Shown piece by piece: positions 43,801 to 57,000 of a stretch of DNA of 64,000 nt. The first letter of the stretch is position 1. Each line of letters starts with the position of its first letter. The DNA is taken from positions 30,545,501 to 30,609,500 of the forward strand of contig NC_083383.1 in assembly GCF_031755915.1 (NCBI RefSeq), given 5' to 3'. The notes under the pieces were generated by a model. It made no database searches. It worked only from the letters and a program-made list of their open reading frames with translations, and had not been told where the DNA came from. A program made the translations under genes and the position numbers. The DNA is from Ziziphus jujuba (taxonomy: Eukaryota > Streptophyta > Magnoliopsida > Rosales > Rhamnaceae).

Positions 43801-45654
43801 TTGCAGGAGCATACATCGATCAAGGGGGCCCACATGAATGGGCAGTCCGAATTTTGATGGAATCCCCTGAGAGGATTTGGCACCAAATTATATTCGAGTG
43901 TTAATGATTACACAAATTAAATAATTCAATTATTAAAATAATTATTGGTAACACTTATATTATTCAACTATTCAGTCAAAGTTACTGTTTACAAGTGATT
44001 CCCCAACTTTAGCGAAAATTCCCATTCACATCCACTCATTGAATCTCCCAAAATACGTTTTGTATTTATTTTAATGTGACTAATTTGCTAAGATTATAAA
44101 AATTAACAGTCTTAAAATTAAAAAGAATTAATAATTATATAATATTACGCAACAAATGACACGCGTAAAAAGGCCTATCTTATGACACATGTCAAAAATG
44201 CATTTTTTTTTGTTTTAAAAATTCAAATTAATAATTTGGAAGGACTATAGATTGGATGATGTGGATGATGATTGGGTAACTTTTGAGGTAGATGGTTATG
44301 ATAAATTGGACAAGTTGTCATGTGAGAGACTCCAATCCCATGAAAAAGCATAAACATGTATAGTGATGAAAATGATTAGCTCAATATTTTACCTACCCAA
44401 TTGCCAAAATTTCATACCAAAAACCCTCCATTTTCCCAAAAAGAAAAGTGGGTTCTGGGGTCATTAGGTGGGGCTAACAACTTGTTCCTTGCTTTTTGAA
44501 AAGTTGGCAAAATTAGAGAGGTTTGAAAGTTTGGGTTTTGGGTTATTGGAATTAGAAAAAGGCAAGGTCATTCAAAGGTGGTTTCTTTCATGATTCTTTT
44601 GTTATTTTCTCACTTGGTCTTGGTCCACTAAAAGCTTTGTCTTTTTTTTTTTTTTTTTTTTTTTTTTCATCTCTGACCCTTCTCATTTAATAACCTGTGA
44701 ATCCTGCACTAAATGAGGAGCAGAGAGATACCTTTTCTACTTGTTTGGTATTTGTTTTTTGTCCGTTACGTGGACCAAATTGGGATTAGAGTGTTTTGAA
44801 GTCACAAAAAATCCTTCCATTATGTTTTATTAAAACATCAAATCTGTGTACTCCATCATCATGCTAAGTTTAATAAAGACTTTACACTCTATATATTTTT
44901 TTTCAGGAATTGCAATCTTTAATTTATTTATTTTTATTATACAATATAATTGAATGAGTGGATTGTTAGTTGATGTTTTTGTTTATAGTTATTACACTGT
45001 AACATAATACTCTTTATTTATTAATTAAATTTTGAGACACCCACTAAAGTATATCTTTTATGTCAAGGTGTTAATTCTAGAGCAAAACACATCAAGGCAG
45101 GAGCCAAAGTGTAATGCTCTTTGAAGGTTGTGCTTAGCTATGAAATAATATGATTTTTGATTTTTCGTTTTTTTGGGTTTTATTTCGTATAACTCGTCCA
45201 AGTTCGGTTAGGCCCAAGCCTTAAATTACCAATTCCGTGATCCATATTGTTATTATTATTGGGTGACCATATTATGGCCCATAGCTCATAACACAGACAA
45301 TCACCTTCCTGCACATTACCCATTTAAGTCCACTGGGTGCCTTCAATTTTTAGTGCGTTCTCCAATTGGATTTGGATCCCAAAATATCTTCAACCATTGA
45401 AATTTCTAGCCGTAGATATAATCAAGAGCTTATTGTGATTACTCGCCATTTTGTTCAAAGCAAATTTTATTTTAATTTCGACCAAAAAAAAAAAAGATTT
45501 CATTTTAATTAATTGTTTTGTATCTTCTTGATCGGTATTGAGAAGTTCTAATTGTACTACTAAACGAATACTATATAGTTTTATTATAAATTTATATTTT
45601 TACCTCTATTTCAAATTACTATTAAGTACATTTACTAATTAAACGTATTTGTAT
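40862..45654. other. Long gene-free intergenic region
   Basis: No gene could be supported. A small imperfect hairpin at 43700-43773 (ggtccggatctctact against agtgagatctggacc, with an A-run in the loop) looks like a MITE remnant. There are T- or A-runs at 42067-42089, 42606-42622 and 44641-44667, and an (ATT)n patch at 42463-42490. Confidence 0.6.
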
Positions 45655-45870
45655 TTAGAAATATAAGATTGAACATTTTAAATGTTTTTAGAAATATTCG
45701 ATTAAACATATTAAATATATTTAGAATATGCTATCAAACATTTTTAGATATGAATATCTTAGATATATTTAAAAGTATGCAACGGATCATATCAAATGTA
45801 TACAGAAGTGTGCAACTAAATATCAATACAAACATTTCAAATATGTTTAGAAGTATATAACCAAACATTT
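45655..45870. repeat. Degenerate tandem repeat, unit about 35 bp
   Basis: Repeated variants of 'aaacatttcaaatatgttta' followed by 'gaagtat' occur about six times with many substitutions. The array encodes an in-frame repeat-like peptide (NILN/NIFRS motifs) that I regard as a by-product of the repeat. Confidence 0.7.
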
Positions 45871-46781
45871 TTAGAGATATTCATAATTTTGAAATCGAAC
45901 ACTTCAATAATACATGTTTCCATAGCCCAAAAGTATTCTAACCTAAAAGAAAACTTTTTGGAATTTCCATGACTATTAGTTTCATCCAAAAGTATTGTTA
46001 AAAATTTTTGTGGAATGATGTTTGATTTGTAAACAATTTGTTAAAAAAAATGTTTTTATTTATTTATTTATTTATTTTTGCTTAGTCAAAACTCTATAAA
46101 TTGTGGATATTTTATATATTAAAATTAAAATTATTTTATATTTTTTATATACTTAAACGGTAATGTATAAAAACTGATACTGTATAGAGTTCTTTTAAAA
46201 TTTTAAAGAAACTTCTTATTAGTATTTGTTGCTTAAGTATAAATAATAAATGATGACAAATAGTAAAACTTTAATAATAACTAAAAATAAACTCTTTTTT
46301 TTTTTTATCTTCCAAAATTACAAACTAACTTGAAACAACCTTTTTACTACAATAGTAACATGTATGGTAGAATTTTTATCATTTGTGGAATAATAATTTA
46401 ATGACGTATATATACAGAAACAAAACAGATCAAAAACCAGAAGAATAGTAAAATTTGACTTTTATTTATTTATTTATTTTTTTGGCAAAGGGTGCTTGCC
46501 CAAGCGTGGAAGGTTATTGCTCGCTCTTCACGAGAACTAAACAATTCTTTCTATGAGGGAGCATGAAAAACCCCTTGTATAGCAAAGCTCATTATTTATC
46601 ACTAGGGGAAAAATTAAAGCATATAAACCGAGCAAATTAAGGAAAAGTATTGAAGGAGGAGGCCGGAGGAGTTACAATTCTCTATATCTAAAAACGAGCA
46701 AAGCATGATTATATATATGTATAATGGTCATCGTTTATACAAATACAAAGCCACCCCCTTCATATAATTGTTTCACATACA

Positions 46782-47660
46782 ATGCAAAGGAATTGGCTAA
46801 TTTTACCGCTTATATTTCCCTTGCTTGCTCTCTCATCCTTCTTTTTTTTCTTCTTCTTCATATTTCTCAATGTTCATCTCAAATTCCCATTCATTTCATC
46901 TCCATCCAACAATCTCACCATTATTCATCAAACCAACCAATCCCACTTCAGCCTCCTAATCGGGATCCTAACCCGACCCGACAACTACGACCGCCGTCAC
47001 TTCCTCCGCCTCGTCTACGGCATCCAATCCTCTTCCTCAGCCACAATCCACGTCAAGTTCATCTTCTGCAACCTAAACAAACCCCAACACCGCATCTTCA
47101 TCGGCCTAGAAATCCTGCGTTTCAACGACATTATCATCCTCAACTGCACCGAGAATATGAACGGCGGCAAAACCTACACTTACTTCTCTTCACTCCCAAC
47201 AATCCTCGCAGCCAAATACGATTACGTTATGAAAGCCGACGACGACGTTTTTATCAGGCTCGAACCCTTGGCCTTATCTCTCAGGATGTTGCCGAGGTTT
47301 GATTTGTATTATGGATTCGTAATCCCATGCAGTAGTCAAAACCCTTTTGTGGAATACATGTCGGGCATGGGGTTTTTGGTGTCTTGGGACATTGTTGAGT
47401 GGATTTCGAGGTCGGAGATTCCAAAGACGAGGCTGTTTGGTCCCGAGGATAAGATGGTCGGAGAGTGGTTGAAGATTGGTAGGAAAGCGAAGAATAGGTA
47501 TACTGAGAAGCCGGGCATGTATGACTATCCCGGAACGAATGGCAAGTGTTCTCATGAGCTCATTAAAGAAACCGTGGCTGTTCATAGGCTTAAGAGGTGG
47601 GACCAATGGTTGCATGTGCTTGATTTTTTCAATGTGACTAGAGAATTAAAAGCATTCTAA
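46782..47660 (+). CDS. GT31-family glycosyltransferase (beta-1,3-galactosyltransferase-like)
   Basis: The protein is predicted to be a Golgi type II membrane enzyme that transfers a hexose from a UDP-sugar. The gene is a single exon of 292 residues. Residues 7-30 are a strongly hydrophobic anchor (LILPLIFPLLALSSFFFFFF). The luminal part has the family's LIGILTRPDNYDRRHFLR start, a KFIFCN strand, the metal-binding DxD motif in MKADDDVFIRL (Asp153-155), a GMGFLVSWDIV segment and the acidic GPEDKMVGEWL motif (about 224-234). The ATG at 46782 is chosen because it precedes the anchor directly. The acceptor and linkage cannot be told from sequence. A possible TATA-like 'ctatatcta' lies near 46680. 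Confidence 0.88.
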   Translation: MQRNWLILPLIFPLLALSSFFFFFFFIFLNVHLKFPFISSPSNNLTIIHQTNQSHFSLLIGILTRPDNYDRRHFLRLVYGIQSSSSATIHVKFIFCNLNKPQHRIFIGLEILRFNDIIILNCTENMNGGKTYTYFSSLPTILAAKYDYVMKADDDVFIRLEPLALSLRMLPRFDLYYGFVIPCSSQNPFVEYMSGMGFLVSWDIVEWISRSEIPKTRLFGPEDKMVGEWLKIGRKAKNRYTEKPGMYDYPGTNGKCSHELIKETVAVHRLKRWDQWLHVLDFFNVTRELKAF

Positions 47661-48504
47661 AATCTTCCATGTTTAATTAGATGTAATTTGGTATCTTGAC
47701 TTTTTTTTTTTTTTTTTTTTAATTTTAATTATGTGTAATTTATTCATTTTAAATAATATTCATTAGATCTTATTAGAATTTGTTAAACATTTCAATTAAC
47801 AAAGTTAAATATATAAATACCAAATTAAACAAAATTTCAAGTTCTATTGTTTACTTTTTTCTTTTTCTTTTAAGTTTATATTTAATTGAGATGAATGACA
47901 AATTTTAATTATCATTAACTAATATAAAAAAATATTAAAGATAACAAATGACACACAATTAAATAGAAAACGAAAAAAAAAAGAGCCAAAAAACCATCAT
48001 GTTACCAAAAGACACTTTAAATTATAAAAGTGCATTCATCATTTTTTTTTTATTTTGGGTTATTGGTTTGCATTGAGCAAATGTTTTCATATTAATACAC
48101 GATCAGAAAGATGGTTACTATTACTAAAAAGAAAATTAGAATTCATTTTTTTGCTTATGATGAGCTGGTTTTAAAATAACTATAGAAACGTACGCTATCC
48201 AAACAATAGAAAAATAACTTTTTCATAGAAATTCCCAAGAAAAATTGATGCAAATCAAACAGCACCTAAAAGAATAGTAACATATAACCATGGCTTGCTC
48301 AAAGAAATACAAAAGAGTAATGTATTGCATATATCATGTAGAAGCAAAACTCAAGAAAGATTTGCCAAAATTCAAAATATCCTCTAGCATTACAATATTG
48401 ATCTGCCTATCGTTAAGACTCATTAGGAATCCGAGTAAAAGAGTGCAAGTAGATAAAGGAATTGGCTGCTATTTTGCTGACCAGAAGAGATTAGAAATTT
48501 AGAA
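47661..48504. other. Gene-free stretch before the Mutator-like element
   Basis: AT-rich with long T-runs. A 70-codon frame at 48290-48502 has no recognisable features and is not called. Confidence 0.55.
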
Positions 48505-49577
48505 GGGGAATTTGGCCTAATACCCTTATTTGAAACGTGTTAATGAAATCTACCCACCATGATTGATTTTTTTTTGTTTTACCCTTTCATTTTTATATAT
48601 TCCCAAATGACCCTTTTCAAATATCAAAAAGGAAAAATCAAGCTCTAAACGGAGCATGACGAAGAAGGAGAGGAAGAGAGAGTGAGAAAGAATGGCAAAA
48701 CGGCTTGGGATGACCAAAGAGTTCTTTAGGAGGAGGGACGGAAGTCAATAATCATGGTTTAGATGGTTTCTTCTTTGTCGAATCTAAAATGAAAGTGCAG
48801 GGATTAAAGTGTGGAACTGAAAGCCTATCTAGGAATTTGCAAGTGATGTATGCTTTGTCGTTGGACAAGTCAAATCTGGCTGTTTCAAAATATCAGGTTG
48901 AGTGCATGGATGCTAAATGATTAGCAGAACCAAACCATCAAACTCCAGAGGTAAGTTGCTGTGAAATATGTTTATATAACTTATATTCTTTATTTTATTT
49001 TATTTTTCTAAAAATAATTAATTTCACATCAAGATTCAACGTTTTGGAACTTTTAAATTACTCCTTTATTCATAGTTTGTCACAATTAGACAAAAGATAA
49101 TGGCAATATCTGGTTTTTTCTTGAATTATTCACTTTCTTATTTGGTAGGCCGATAATTTCCAAGGAAAATACTTTATAAAGGAATATGACTTTGTAAACT
49201 GTAATGTCTTTTTTTTTTTTTTTTTTTTTTTGGGAAGCTATTTGGGACATGTTGAGAGAAGTATTTTTTAATTCAAACTTGTCCCAAAAAAAAAAAAAAA
49301 AAATTCCCAAGCTTCATTATCCTAGATTTTTAAAATTTTTGTTCCTTCTTATATTTTCCATGCACCAAATACTAAAGAATTTTCAAAATCAATTTCTGGA
49401 AAATGATTCCTCATTGAAATAATGTAATAAACATTTTAGTGTGTTATTCATACAAGGAAAACATTTTCCTTAAGATTTCTTATTGGACTACTAAAAAAAA
49501 AAAAAAATTCTAATGGAGTGAATTATTTATCATTCTTGTGTTGTAAATTAAAGTGCTTAGAGTTTGGATATTTATCT
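48505..49577. mobile_element. Left terminal inverted repeat of a Mutator-like element
   Basis: It begins ggggaatttggcctaatacc and is the reverse complement of 57678-58737 over about 1.06 kb, including the poly-T/poly-A tract near 49210 and 'ttgtaaattaaagtgcttag' near 49550. Long TIRs together with an internal SWIM-finger remnant point to the Mutator superfamily. A perfect 9-bp target duplication was not seen. The TIR contains gene-like sequence (48690-48960) with a donor-like gaggtaag. Confidence 0.8.
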
Positions 49578-52500
49578 CTAGGCAATATATCTTTTATTTG
49601 AATTTCTTATGGATTATTTGAATAGAATGGCTTCAACCATTTGAAGGTTTCTAAATTGGAAATGGAAAGTTAAAAGGACATTTCTTTATCCTTGACCCAT
49701 AATTTCTATGGCTCTAAAAGTTTCTTGACCAGATCATGGAAGACAGCTAAATGTTAGTGTGGACCATGTTGTGATGATATACCTTAAATTAATAATAAAT
49801 AAAAAGTTACAATGCTGATAATGATTTATATTAAGTTTTACACAGCTTTCTAGACAAAATGCTTGCTAGTTTGTTTTCAGAATTTATAATGATAAAAACT
49901 AGGGCTTGAGGTTTTGTTTATTTGCCGTACATGTTTGGCATGTTCATCTTATAGTTCAAACAACAAAGAAAAGTATGAAAACATTACCATCAATGGGTCC
50001 TAATATGTTGCTAGATGTTACCTTGCAGAAAGATGCCCAGCTTCAAATATTATGTAAACTTAATGAACCTAAAATATCCTAGCCTTGAGAGGATTTAGTC
50101 TCTCAAACAATAATTTAAAGTCAAATACAAATTCTCTATTATTGTAATAAAAGCATTAAAACAATCTTTGCTTGTTTTCTTCTATACATGGAAATTAAAT
50201 TTACAACCAATGGAGTACCAAAAAAAAAAAAAAATGATAATGAATGTAAATGACCATAAATTTTCTTGCTCCCTATCTATTTGAGAAGATTTTAACAAAA
50301 GAAACTTGCATGTGTTTGAAGTCATGAATTGCCTCTGATAGTTATTGAAAACTAAACAGACAATTTATGTTGGTGTTGCTTATCTTGGGACAATTTTGTT
50401 TAGTTACCATCTCGAATACGACTTACTCTAGCAATAAGATAGCATGCTCTTTTTGCTTTGAGCTTTTTTAATTTAATTTCAATATTAAAGTAAGAGGTAG
50501 TAATGCATAAAATTTATTGCAGGATACATGATATAATTACAAATCTCAAGTCCTTGTTACTTTTTTTTTTCAGAAGCAACCTTCCAAGCCTTTTAATATA
50601 AACTTATTCCATGCATGAGGTTTACCATAGTGTTCTTGTTTATTTGCTGTAGGGTTGTCAACGTCTCTCTTGAGTACCCTTTCAAGGATCTTGGGGTTGC
50701 TGAAAACATTATATTACAAGGCTTGAGCAATAATTCTTACCTTTGTTTTTTGTATTTGGTTTTTCCCTTTCTAGCTGTTTTGTTTTTTTAATCACAATTT
50801 TCCTTTTCTTATTAGAAGTTAGAACAGCTTATATATCATATTAAATGAAGTAAAGTGTAAGAAACATTTATCATTTTACATTTCTAGTTGAAATTCAAGA
50901 TATATCTATTCTAATTCTGATATCCTTTTCTTCCATTTGATGTTCTTACCTACCAGAAGGATCACAATGATAACTAGTGTACCTGCTGGAAGTGGCAAAC
51001 TAGACTATGGAGTGAGTGACTTCAAGGAAAAATGTTGTAGAAGATCTTCATGGGTCACTAGCATGACTTTTAGCATATGCATATAGAAAGAAATTTCATG
51101 ATATGCTAAGGATCTTGTACTAAAAACAGTTTACATGTACTAAATCTTATTAGCTTGTTAAGCTGGATGTGTATTTAGTTTATCCACTTAATCATGCTAT
51201 ACAACAACTATGCAATCTATACATGTTATTAGTAGTCCTATTGGTGATGGTGTGCTTTTATATTTTGCTTATGCTATCTTAGTAGTCCGTTGGAAAAAAT
51301 ATCAACATAGATGCATTGAAGAAATGTATTAGTACAATACAATGGTCTCATATATATTATGAAATAATTGCAATAACAATTATGGATAGGATTGCCTAAA
51401 GGTGATATATAAACCTATTCTTTCATTTTGTATTTTAATTGGTAAAAAAGTAAATTTATGCCCCTGTTTTTTATTTCTTTCATGCACAGACTATATATAT
51501 ATATATATATATATTACATGCATCGGTAACAATGGGTTATAATGTTTTTTCAAAGGATAACTCATGGGCTTGGTTTATCTTAGGATTGCATTTTTCATCT
51601 TGCCATGGCATAATAAGTTACTGTGGAGATTGGCGGCTCAAAAAAGGAGGTATAATATTAAACCAAAAGTATATTTCAATGAACTTTACACAACTTTATT
51701 ATCAATTAAAGACGTAAATATTTGAAATATATTTCTATTTCATTCACATTTACATACTTTTTAGTCATGATTCTTTCAAGAAAAAAGGTATATATTAAAT
51801 CATAATTTTAGTTCTTAGGTTGCTACAAATACATATCGATGGTAGAATATGATGATCACATATTAGAAAATTTTAAGGTCTATTTCATTTTTCTATATTA
51901 AGCCCACTCAAACTATCCCACTTGCAAATTTTGATGATCAAATTGGAAATTTTTCCAATAATCATCAAGAAGATTATATATTTTGGAGTTAATATTCTTT
52001 GCCTTGTGGTATTGGATAAGAGTTAGACATTATATTCCATTTGTTGCTTAAATTAATATTCATATGTTTTGTACATTGAAAGACATTTAATATATTTGTG
52101 GTTAGGTTGAGATACTAGTTTTGTACATTTGAAATTTGACTCCTAACAAATTCTGCAAAATGCATGCACCTCAGTTGAAGAATTTTGAAGGTCTTTTATC
52201 GACTGCAGTAAACTCTTGTGAGTGGATTATTTAAATTCTGCATAGAGCAGGTAATTCACCAGAAGAATTCTAATAGCAGTTATATTTCTTGGTGATAATA
52301 TACCTAAAACAAATTTGGAAAAGGAATGTGTATTTGCTATGTGATAATAATAATTCCGATACATAGTTGCATTAGCCATTCCTTACGATAGTTACTTGAT
52401 TACATGGATGACTTTCTTTATTGTTTTTCTTTTTATAAACAAAGAATCTGACAATAGTTGCTCTCTTTCTTTATTTGACAGGTTCAACTTAAAGAAGCTT

Positions 52501-53570
52501 ACATATGAAGAAAGGAAGAACCAGTTAATTGAAGGATTGACTAAATTTGGGCAGTGGCATAAATTTTCAAAGGTAAATAGCCTAAATTTTTCTCCCTAAT
52601 TTTGTCTTTATTTTTGATGAAGTATGGAAGAATGTGAATTTTTTATGCTGAGGAATGGGATTTTGTATGCTGGAAGAATTATATGTTGTGTTTTTTTGTA
52701 TGCTAGAAGTATGGAGATTGAAGACTGAATTGTGGAGAATAGAAAATTGAAGTTTTGGTAGAATTCTATGTTTTGTTTGATTTTTTAATTGCATATTCTA
52801 TTTAACTTGAAGTTTTATTTTGTTTATTTGCATTACAAGGTCATATGAATGGCGACATTGACATATTCTCCATCACCTAGCGAAAGCAAAATTCTAAGTG
52901 AATTAGCTCATAATGTATATCACGTGTGCAATATCTTTGTCCCCAAAATTTATATTTATGTAGACTCACATATAATATGCATCATAGTTTTGTTCACATA
53001 TTGTTTAATATATTATGTAAGTTGTTTCGTATATTGAAAGTCTAAATACACTACTATATCTTGGTTGTTTACTTTTTTTTTTCAAAAAAAAAAAATTTAA
53101 AGCATTTTATCCTCCTAATGCAGCTCTCTTATGTTAACTATGATTTGGAGGAAATGGATTTTATTATGTCCATGAGAGAAAATAACTTGATGACCTTTTG
53201 CTTTATTTTTTTATATGACACTCTCTAAATTATTACCATGTAGTTTTGTATGTTATCGGTGTTTGATTTGTTTACCTAAAGAGCTTTTCTTTTATGTTGT
53301 CTAACCATATATTATAAACTTTTCTTTGGGAACATGTTTGCAACCTTTTTTCTTTGGGGACATGTTTACAACCTTTCTTTATCATAGTGTTGGGAATGAG
53401 GAGTGTACTTGATTAGGCTGGTAAAATTTCTGTCTAAAAGTCTTTGCACACTTTTCAATTTATTAGAGTTGATTTTCTCTAGATTGCATTATTCATTTCA
53501 TAAGCACCCTTATTTTGTAGTCATTGAAGCATATTATTCATTTAAATTTGACAGATAATGCACATGCCGT
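49578..53570. mobile_element. Interior of the Mutator-like element, mostly non-coding
   Basis: No full transposase can be read. A TA microsatellite lies at 51491-51513. A 61-codon frame at 51532-51717 contains SKDNSWAWFILGLH, vaguely like the SW-WF motif of MuDR transposases, but it is too short to assign. Confidence 0.45.
52482..52572 (+). pseudogene. Orphan exon-like segment inside the Mutator-like element
   Basis: A 91-bp block sits between an acceptor (ttatttgacag) and a donor (aag|gtaaat). Its open frame reads FNLKKLTYEERKNQLIEGL followed by TKFGQWHKFSK, charged and helical. Composition and splice signals look like an exon of a cellular gene. It could be captured by the element or be part of a decayed transposase. 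Family not recognised. Confidence 0.35.
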
Positions 53571-53684
53571 ATAGAGAAACCTGGCTTTCCTTGTGTCCAT
53601 GCGATTGCAGCATGTAAGCATCAACATATTTCTCCATATCTCCATAGAAGAGAGTCGTACGCTTTGGTTGACAGAGAGAGCTAA
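53571..53684 (+). pseudogene. SWIM zinc-finger remnant of a Mutator-like transposase
   Basis: The frame reads EKPGFPCVHAIAACKHQH and continues ISPYLHRRESYALVD before a stop. The GxPCxHA half of the SWIM finger (C-x-C-xn-C-x-H) is kept, with the following segment typical of MuDR-type transposase C-termini. The first Cys pair is missing, lost upstream. It supports the Mutator assignment of the surrounding long inverted repeats. Confidence 0.6.
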
Positions 53685-54029
53685 GTTCTCATTATCTTGG
53701 TTTCTACGAGGTTAGCGAAAGAATTGGTGTTGTAACGTACCAGTTAGCATTTTGGAAGAGTTAACACAGGTATGTAATGTATTTCGTGCATCGGAGCTAC
53801 AAAAGGACATCGAAGACCTGTCATGTAAGGAGCGACCAGTGCAGATTTTAAATCACGAAGAATGCATATGGGTCAATAAGACTATTTTCTCAAGTCAAAA
53901 GTCTCGTGGTGAATTAATCTAGTTGGGAAAGTGACGTGGAAGTTCGAGGCACAAATCCGCAACCAATATTCTTATGCGTTTTAGTGACATATAAAATTTC
54001 GAGGGTGAAATTTTATAAGGGGGGAAAAT
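53681..54029 (+). pseudogene. 3' tail of a Ty3-type retrotransposon polyprotein plus polypurine tract
   Basis: One frame reads YLGFYEVSERIGVVTYQLA, the usual post-integrase segment of plant Ty3 elements (GPFEVLERIG-VAYRLAL). After a frameshift, ELQKDIEDLSCKERPVQILN matches the linker leading into the chromodomain. Later sequence is frameshifted and stop-riddled. It ends in a polypurine tract (aaggggggaaaa at about 54018-54028) immediately before the LTR. Everything upstream of this tail is gone. Confidence 0.75.
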
Positions 54030-57000
54030 TGTAATACCCCGTTCCGAAGAACACCGAAAATTTCTCAAATTTGACCGAGGTTGACCAAGTTTGACCATCA
54101 TTGACCGAGAAAGGGTCAAATGTTGACTTTTGCTCCTGGTGGAATTTCACATTGATCGAGGTACCGTTAAAAAGTATACATTATCACGAGTCCATAGACT
54201 AGTAGCACATTGAAAATGGAACTATAGATTGAAAGTTATGAGCAAACAAGTTGAGGTCCAAATTGTCCAAGGGTGCCGAGGTTGACTTTTTATTTTTGGG
54301 GATATGAGCTTTGACTCATGTACAGATGTGAAGTACTTGTCGTTACGAGTCCGTAGACTAGCGGTACACCTGATTTGGACATTTTATTTAAAAGTTATGG
54401 ATCTGCAAAATTTTTCAAATATAATATATTATAATATTATTTTTAAAAATGTGAATAGTTGTGCTATGTGTCACCAAGAGGGATACACCATGTGTAATAT
54501 TTTAAAAGTGACACATGTCAGCAATAAGAAAATACTATATTATATTATTTTGTTTTTATTTTATATATATTATTATATATATGATTTAATATTTATTTAT
54601 TTATTCTTTTTGTTTTTGTCTTTTTGTTTTTTTTTTTCCTTCCTTTTTCCCACGTGGGAAAACACTTTTCTTTTCTTTTCTTTGCCTTTCTTTCCCTTCT
54701 CCTTCTTCCCCGAGCCCGTTAAGCACCAGCAAAACACACACAGGGATTTTTCTCTCCCTCTCTCTCTCCTTTGACTCTCTCCCCTTCTCTCTTTGACTAA
54801 TCGTTTTGGTCGGATTTCAGTGGCCGGATGGCAACACGCGTCGGCCAGAGAAGAAGCCCATTTTTCGGCGACGCCAACCTCCAATTTTCTCGGCAAAATG
54901 CTGCCGGACGCACCCAGATCAGGCCGGTGAAGTTGGCAGCGATGGATTTGAGTTTTCCGGCAATTCTCGCCGTTTTCGGCCAGTCCAGTTCGATTTTCCA
55001 CCCCTTTCTCCCTATTTTAGGTCTTTTTGAGTTCAAATATGATCTCCAATTGTTTAAATTCGAAGTGGTTCCCGAGTTATGAGGAGGTGAAGTTTGGCCG
55101 GTGCTTCCCAGGCAAATTCCAACCACCACCTGCGGAATTGGGGTCAATGGAGGCTGATAATACGATCCTCGTTTCATAAGCTTCATTTCGGTATATTACT
55201 CACAAATTTTGGTTAACGTTTGTGTTAAACCCCCCGGATACCGGGTATTATTTATCCGAATAAAATATTAATTTATTTGAATTGTGTGATATTGTTGTTC
55301 TAGGAGCACGTGTGCATCGTGGAATTGATCCTATAGAGAATCTTGGGTTAATTGTGTGACCCACCTTCAAAATTATTTTGGGATGTTAAAATATATATAT
55401 TTTGTGTTAATTGGTTATTTGAAAAATATGTTTGATGTGTTGAATATTTAGTAAATTTATATTTGAAATTTTGATGCCAAAATTGAATGGAATTAAATAT
55501 TTGTGCATTCTAAAATATTTTGGTTTTAAGGAATTTGAGATTATCAAATTTCATTGTTGGAATATTTCATAAATAAATATTTGATAAATATGTTTTATGT
55601 ATTTGATATTAAGAGAATTTCTATATTGAATTATATTGCCAATTTATGATAATTTTTTTTAATGTGTTTTGGTGCAAAAATATATTACGGGACTTAAGAT
55701 TTATGGTTTAAAGTTTGATTTAAATTATTGTTAAGTTTAATGTTGGCATTATGATGGTGATTTATATGAATTTAATTGCATTCGGATTTGATATAGTTTC
55801 TAATATCATTTTTGGTACAGCTTGATTTTAAGGATTGAAGAAAAATATTTGTTTTAAACGTATTATGCTTCAAAAACATTTTTATGTATTTAAATATTAT
55901 GGAACTGATTTATTTATGGTGAAATTGATGAATTTTAAAGTGATGGATTTATGATGAGGACTAAAGAAAAAATGTGGGATGGTGAATTTGAAAAATAGTA
56001 TGATTCCTATGGTGAGTTTTGAAAAAATGGTTATTTTTAAAAATAATATGGTTATTTGTTTTAGATGCACTCATACAGTACTGGTGTTCTGTACTGTGTA
56101 TGTAGATAAGCGCACAAGTTATAATGTCTCCCGTAAGTTGCCATCGGACTGAGGGCAGGCAAGTTTAATATTGGCCATAAGCCGCCCCTTCCATGGCCGG
56201 GTTGACGGTTTAAACAGCGGCGCTGTCGGGACGCCGAAGCGACCGTATGCAAGTTTCTCTTTTTAACCTCCCGCCAGATGGTGCTCGGGATGCTGGGTAT
56301 CATAGGGCATCACTGGTATATAGTGTGGTGCGTCAAGATTATTTTTTTTTATATAAATTTCAAATCCTAAAGTTTTAAAGTCGTATTTGAATTAAATGTA
56401 TTTAACTTGTTTTATCACCTATTTACAATTAGAATTTTTTTAAATGTATTTATTCATGTTTTTATCAATTATTTTAAATTGGTGTTTTAGAATTTTATTT
56501 TACCATGTTGATATTTTTTATTTAGATTTGAGATTTTAACATGAATTTAATTGTATTTTTTTATCTACTTTAAATTAAGGTTTAAATCTACTAAAATGTT
56601 TTCTTGATTATTTTATTGATTTAAATAATAAATTTTATAATTTATATACTGAGTTTATTTTTGTTTTATGCCAAATTTCTTTAATATAAGTTTATTTATG
56701 ATTTTATTTATTTTATCTAGTGATGTTTACTCTAAATTTAATTATTGGATTTTTAAAAATGTTTTCAATGTATATATTGAGTTTTAAATTAATATTTGTA
56801 TTTATGTACATTCTAAATTATTGCATTCCGTTTAATCTGATATTTCCTTGACTATTTTTTTTTATGTAAATTTTATTGTGATTTTGCTTATTTTATTTAT
56901 GACATTTTGTGTACAATTTAATAATTTTTATTAAAATTATTCTTGTTTCTTATTATACATTCTAGATCTTTAATTTAATGTATTTTATTTATAATTTATT

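Noticed and set aside
46724..47302. A 192-codon frame overlapping the GT31 gene in another phase
   Set aside because: It is Pro/Arg/His-rich low-complexity translation of the GT31 coding sequence, with no domain. The 292-codon frame has a clear anchor and DxD motif.
54597..55186. Frames near 54.6-55.2 kb on both strands
   Set aside because: They are inside the 3' LTR, low in complexity and overlapping, with no domains.
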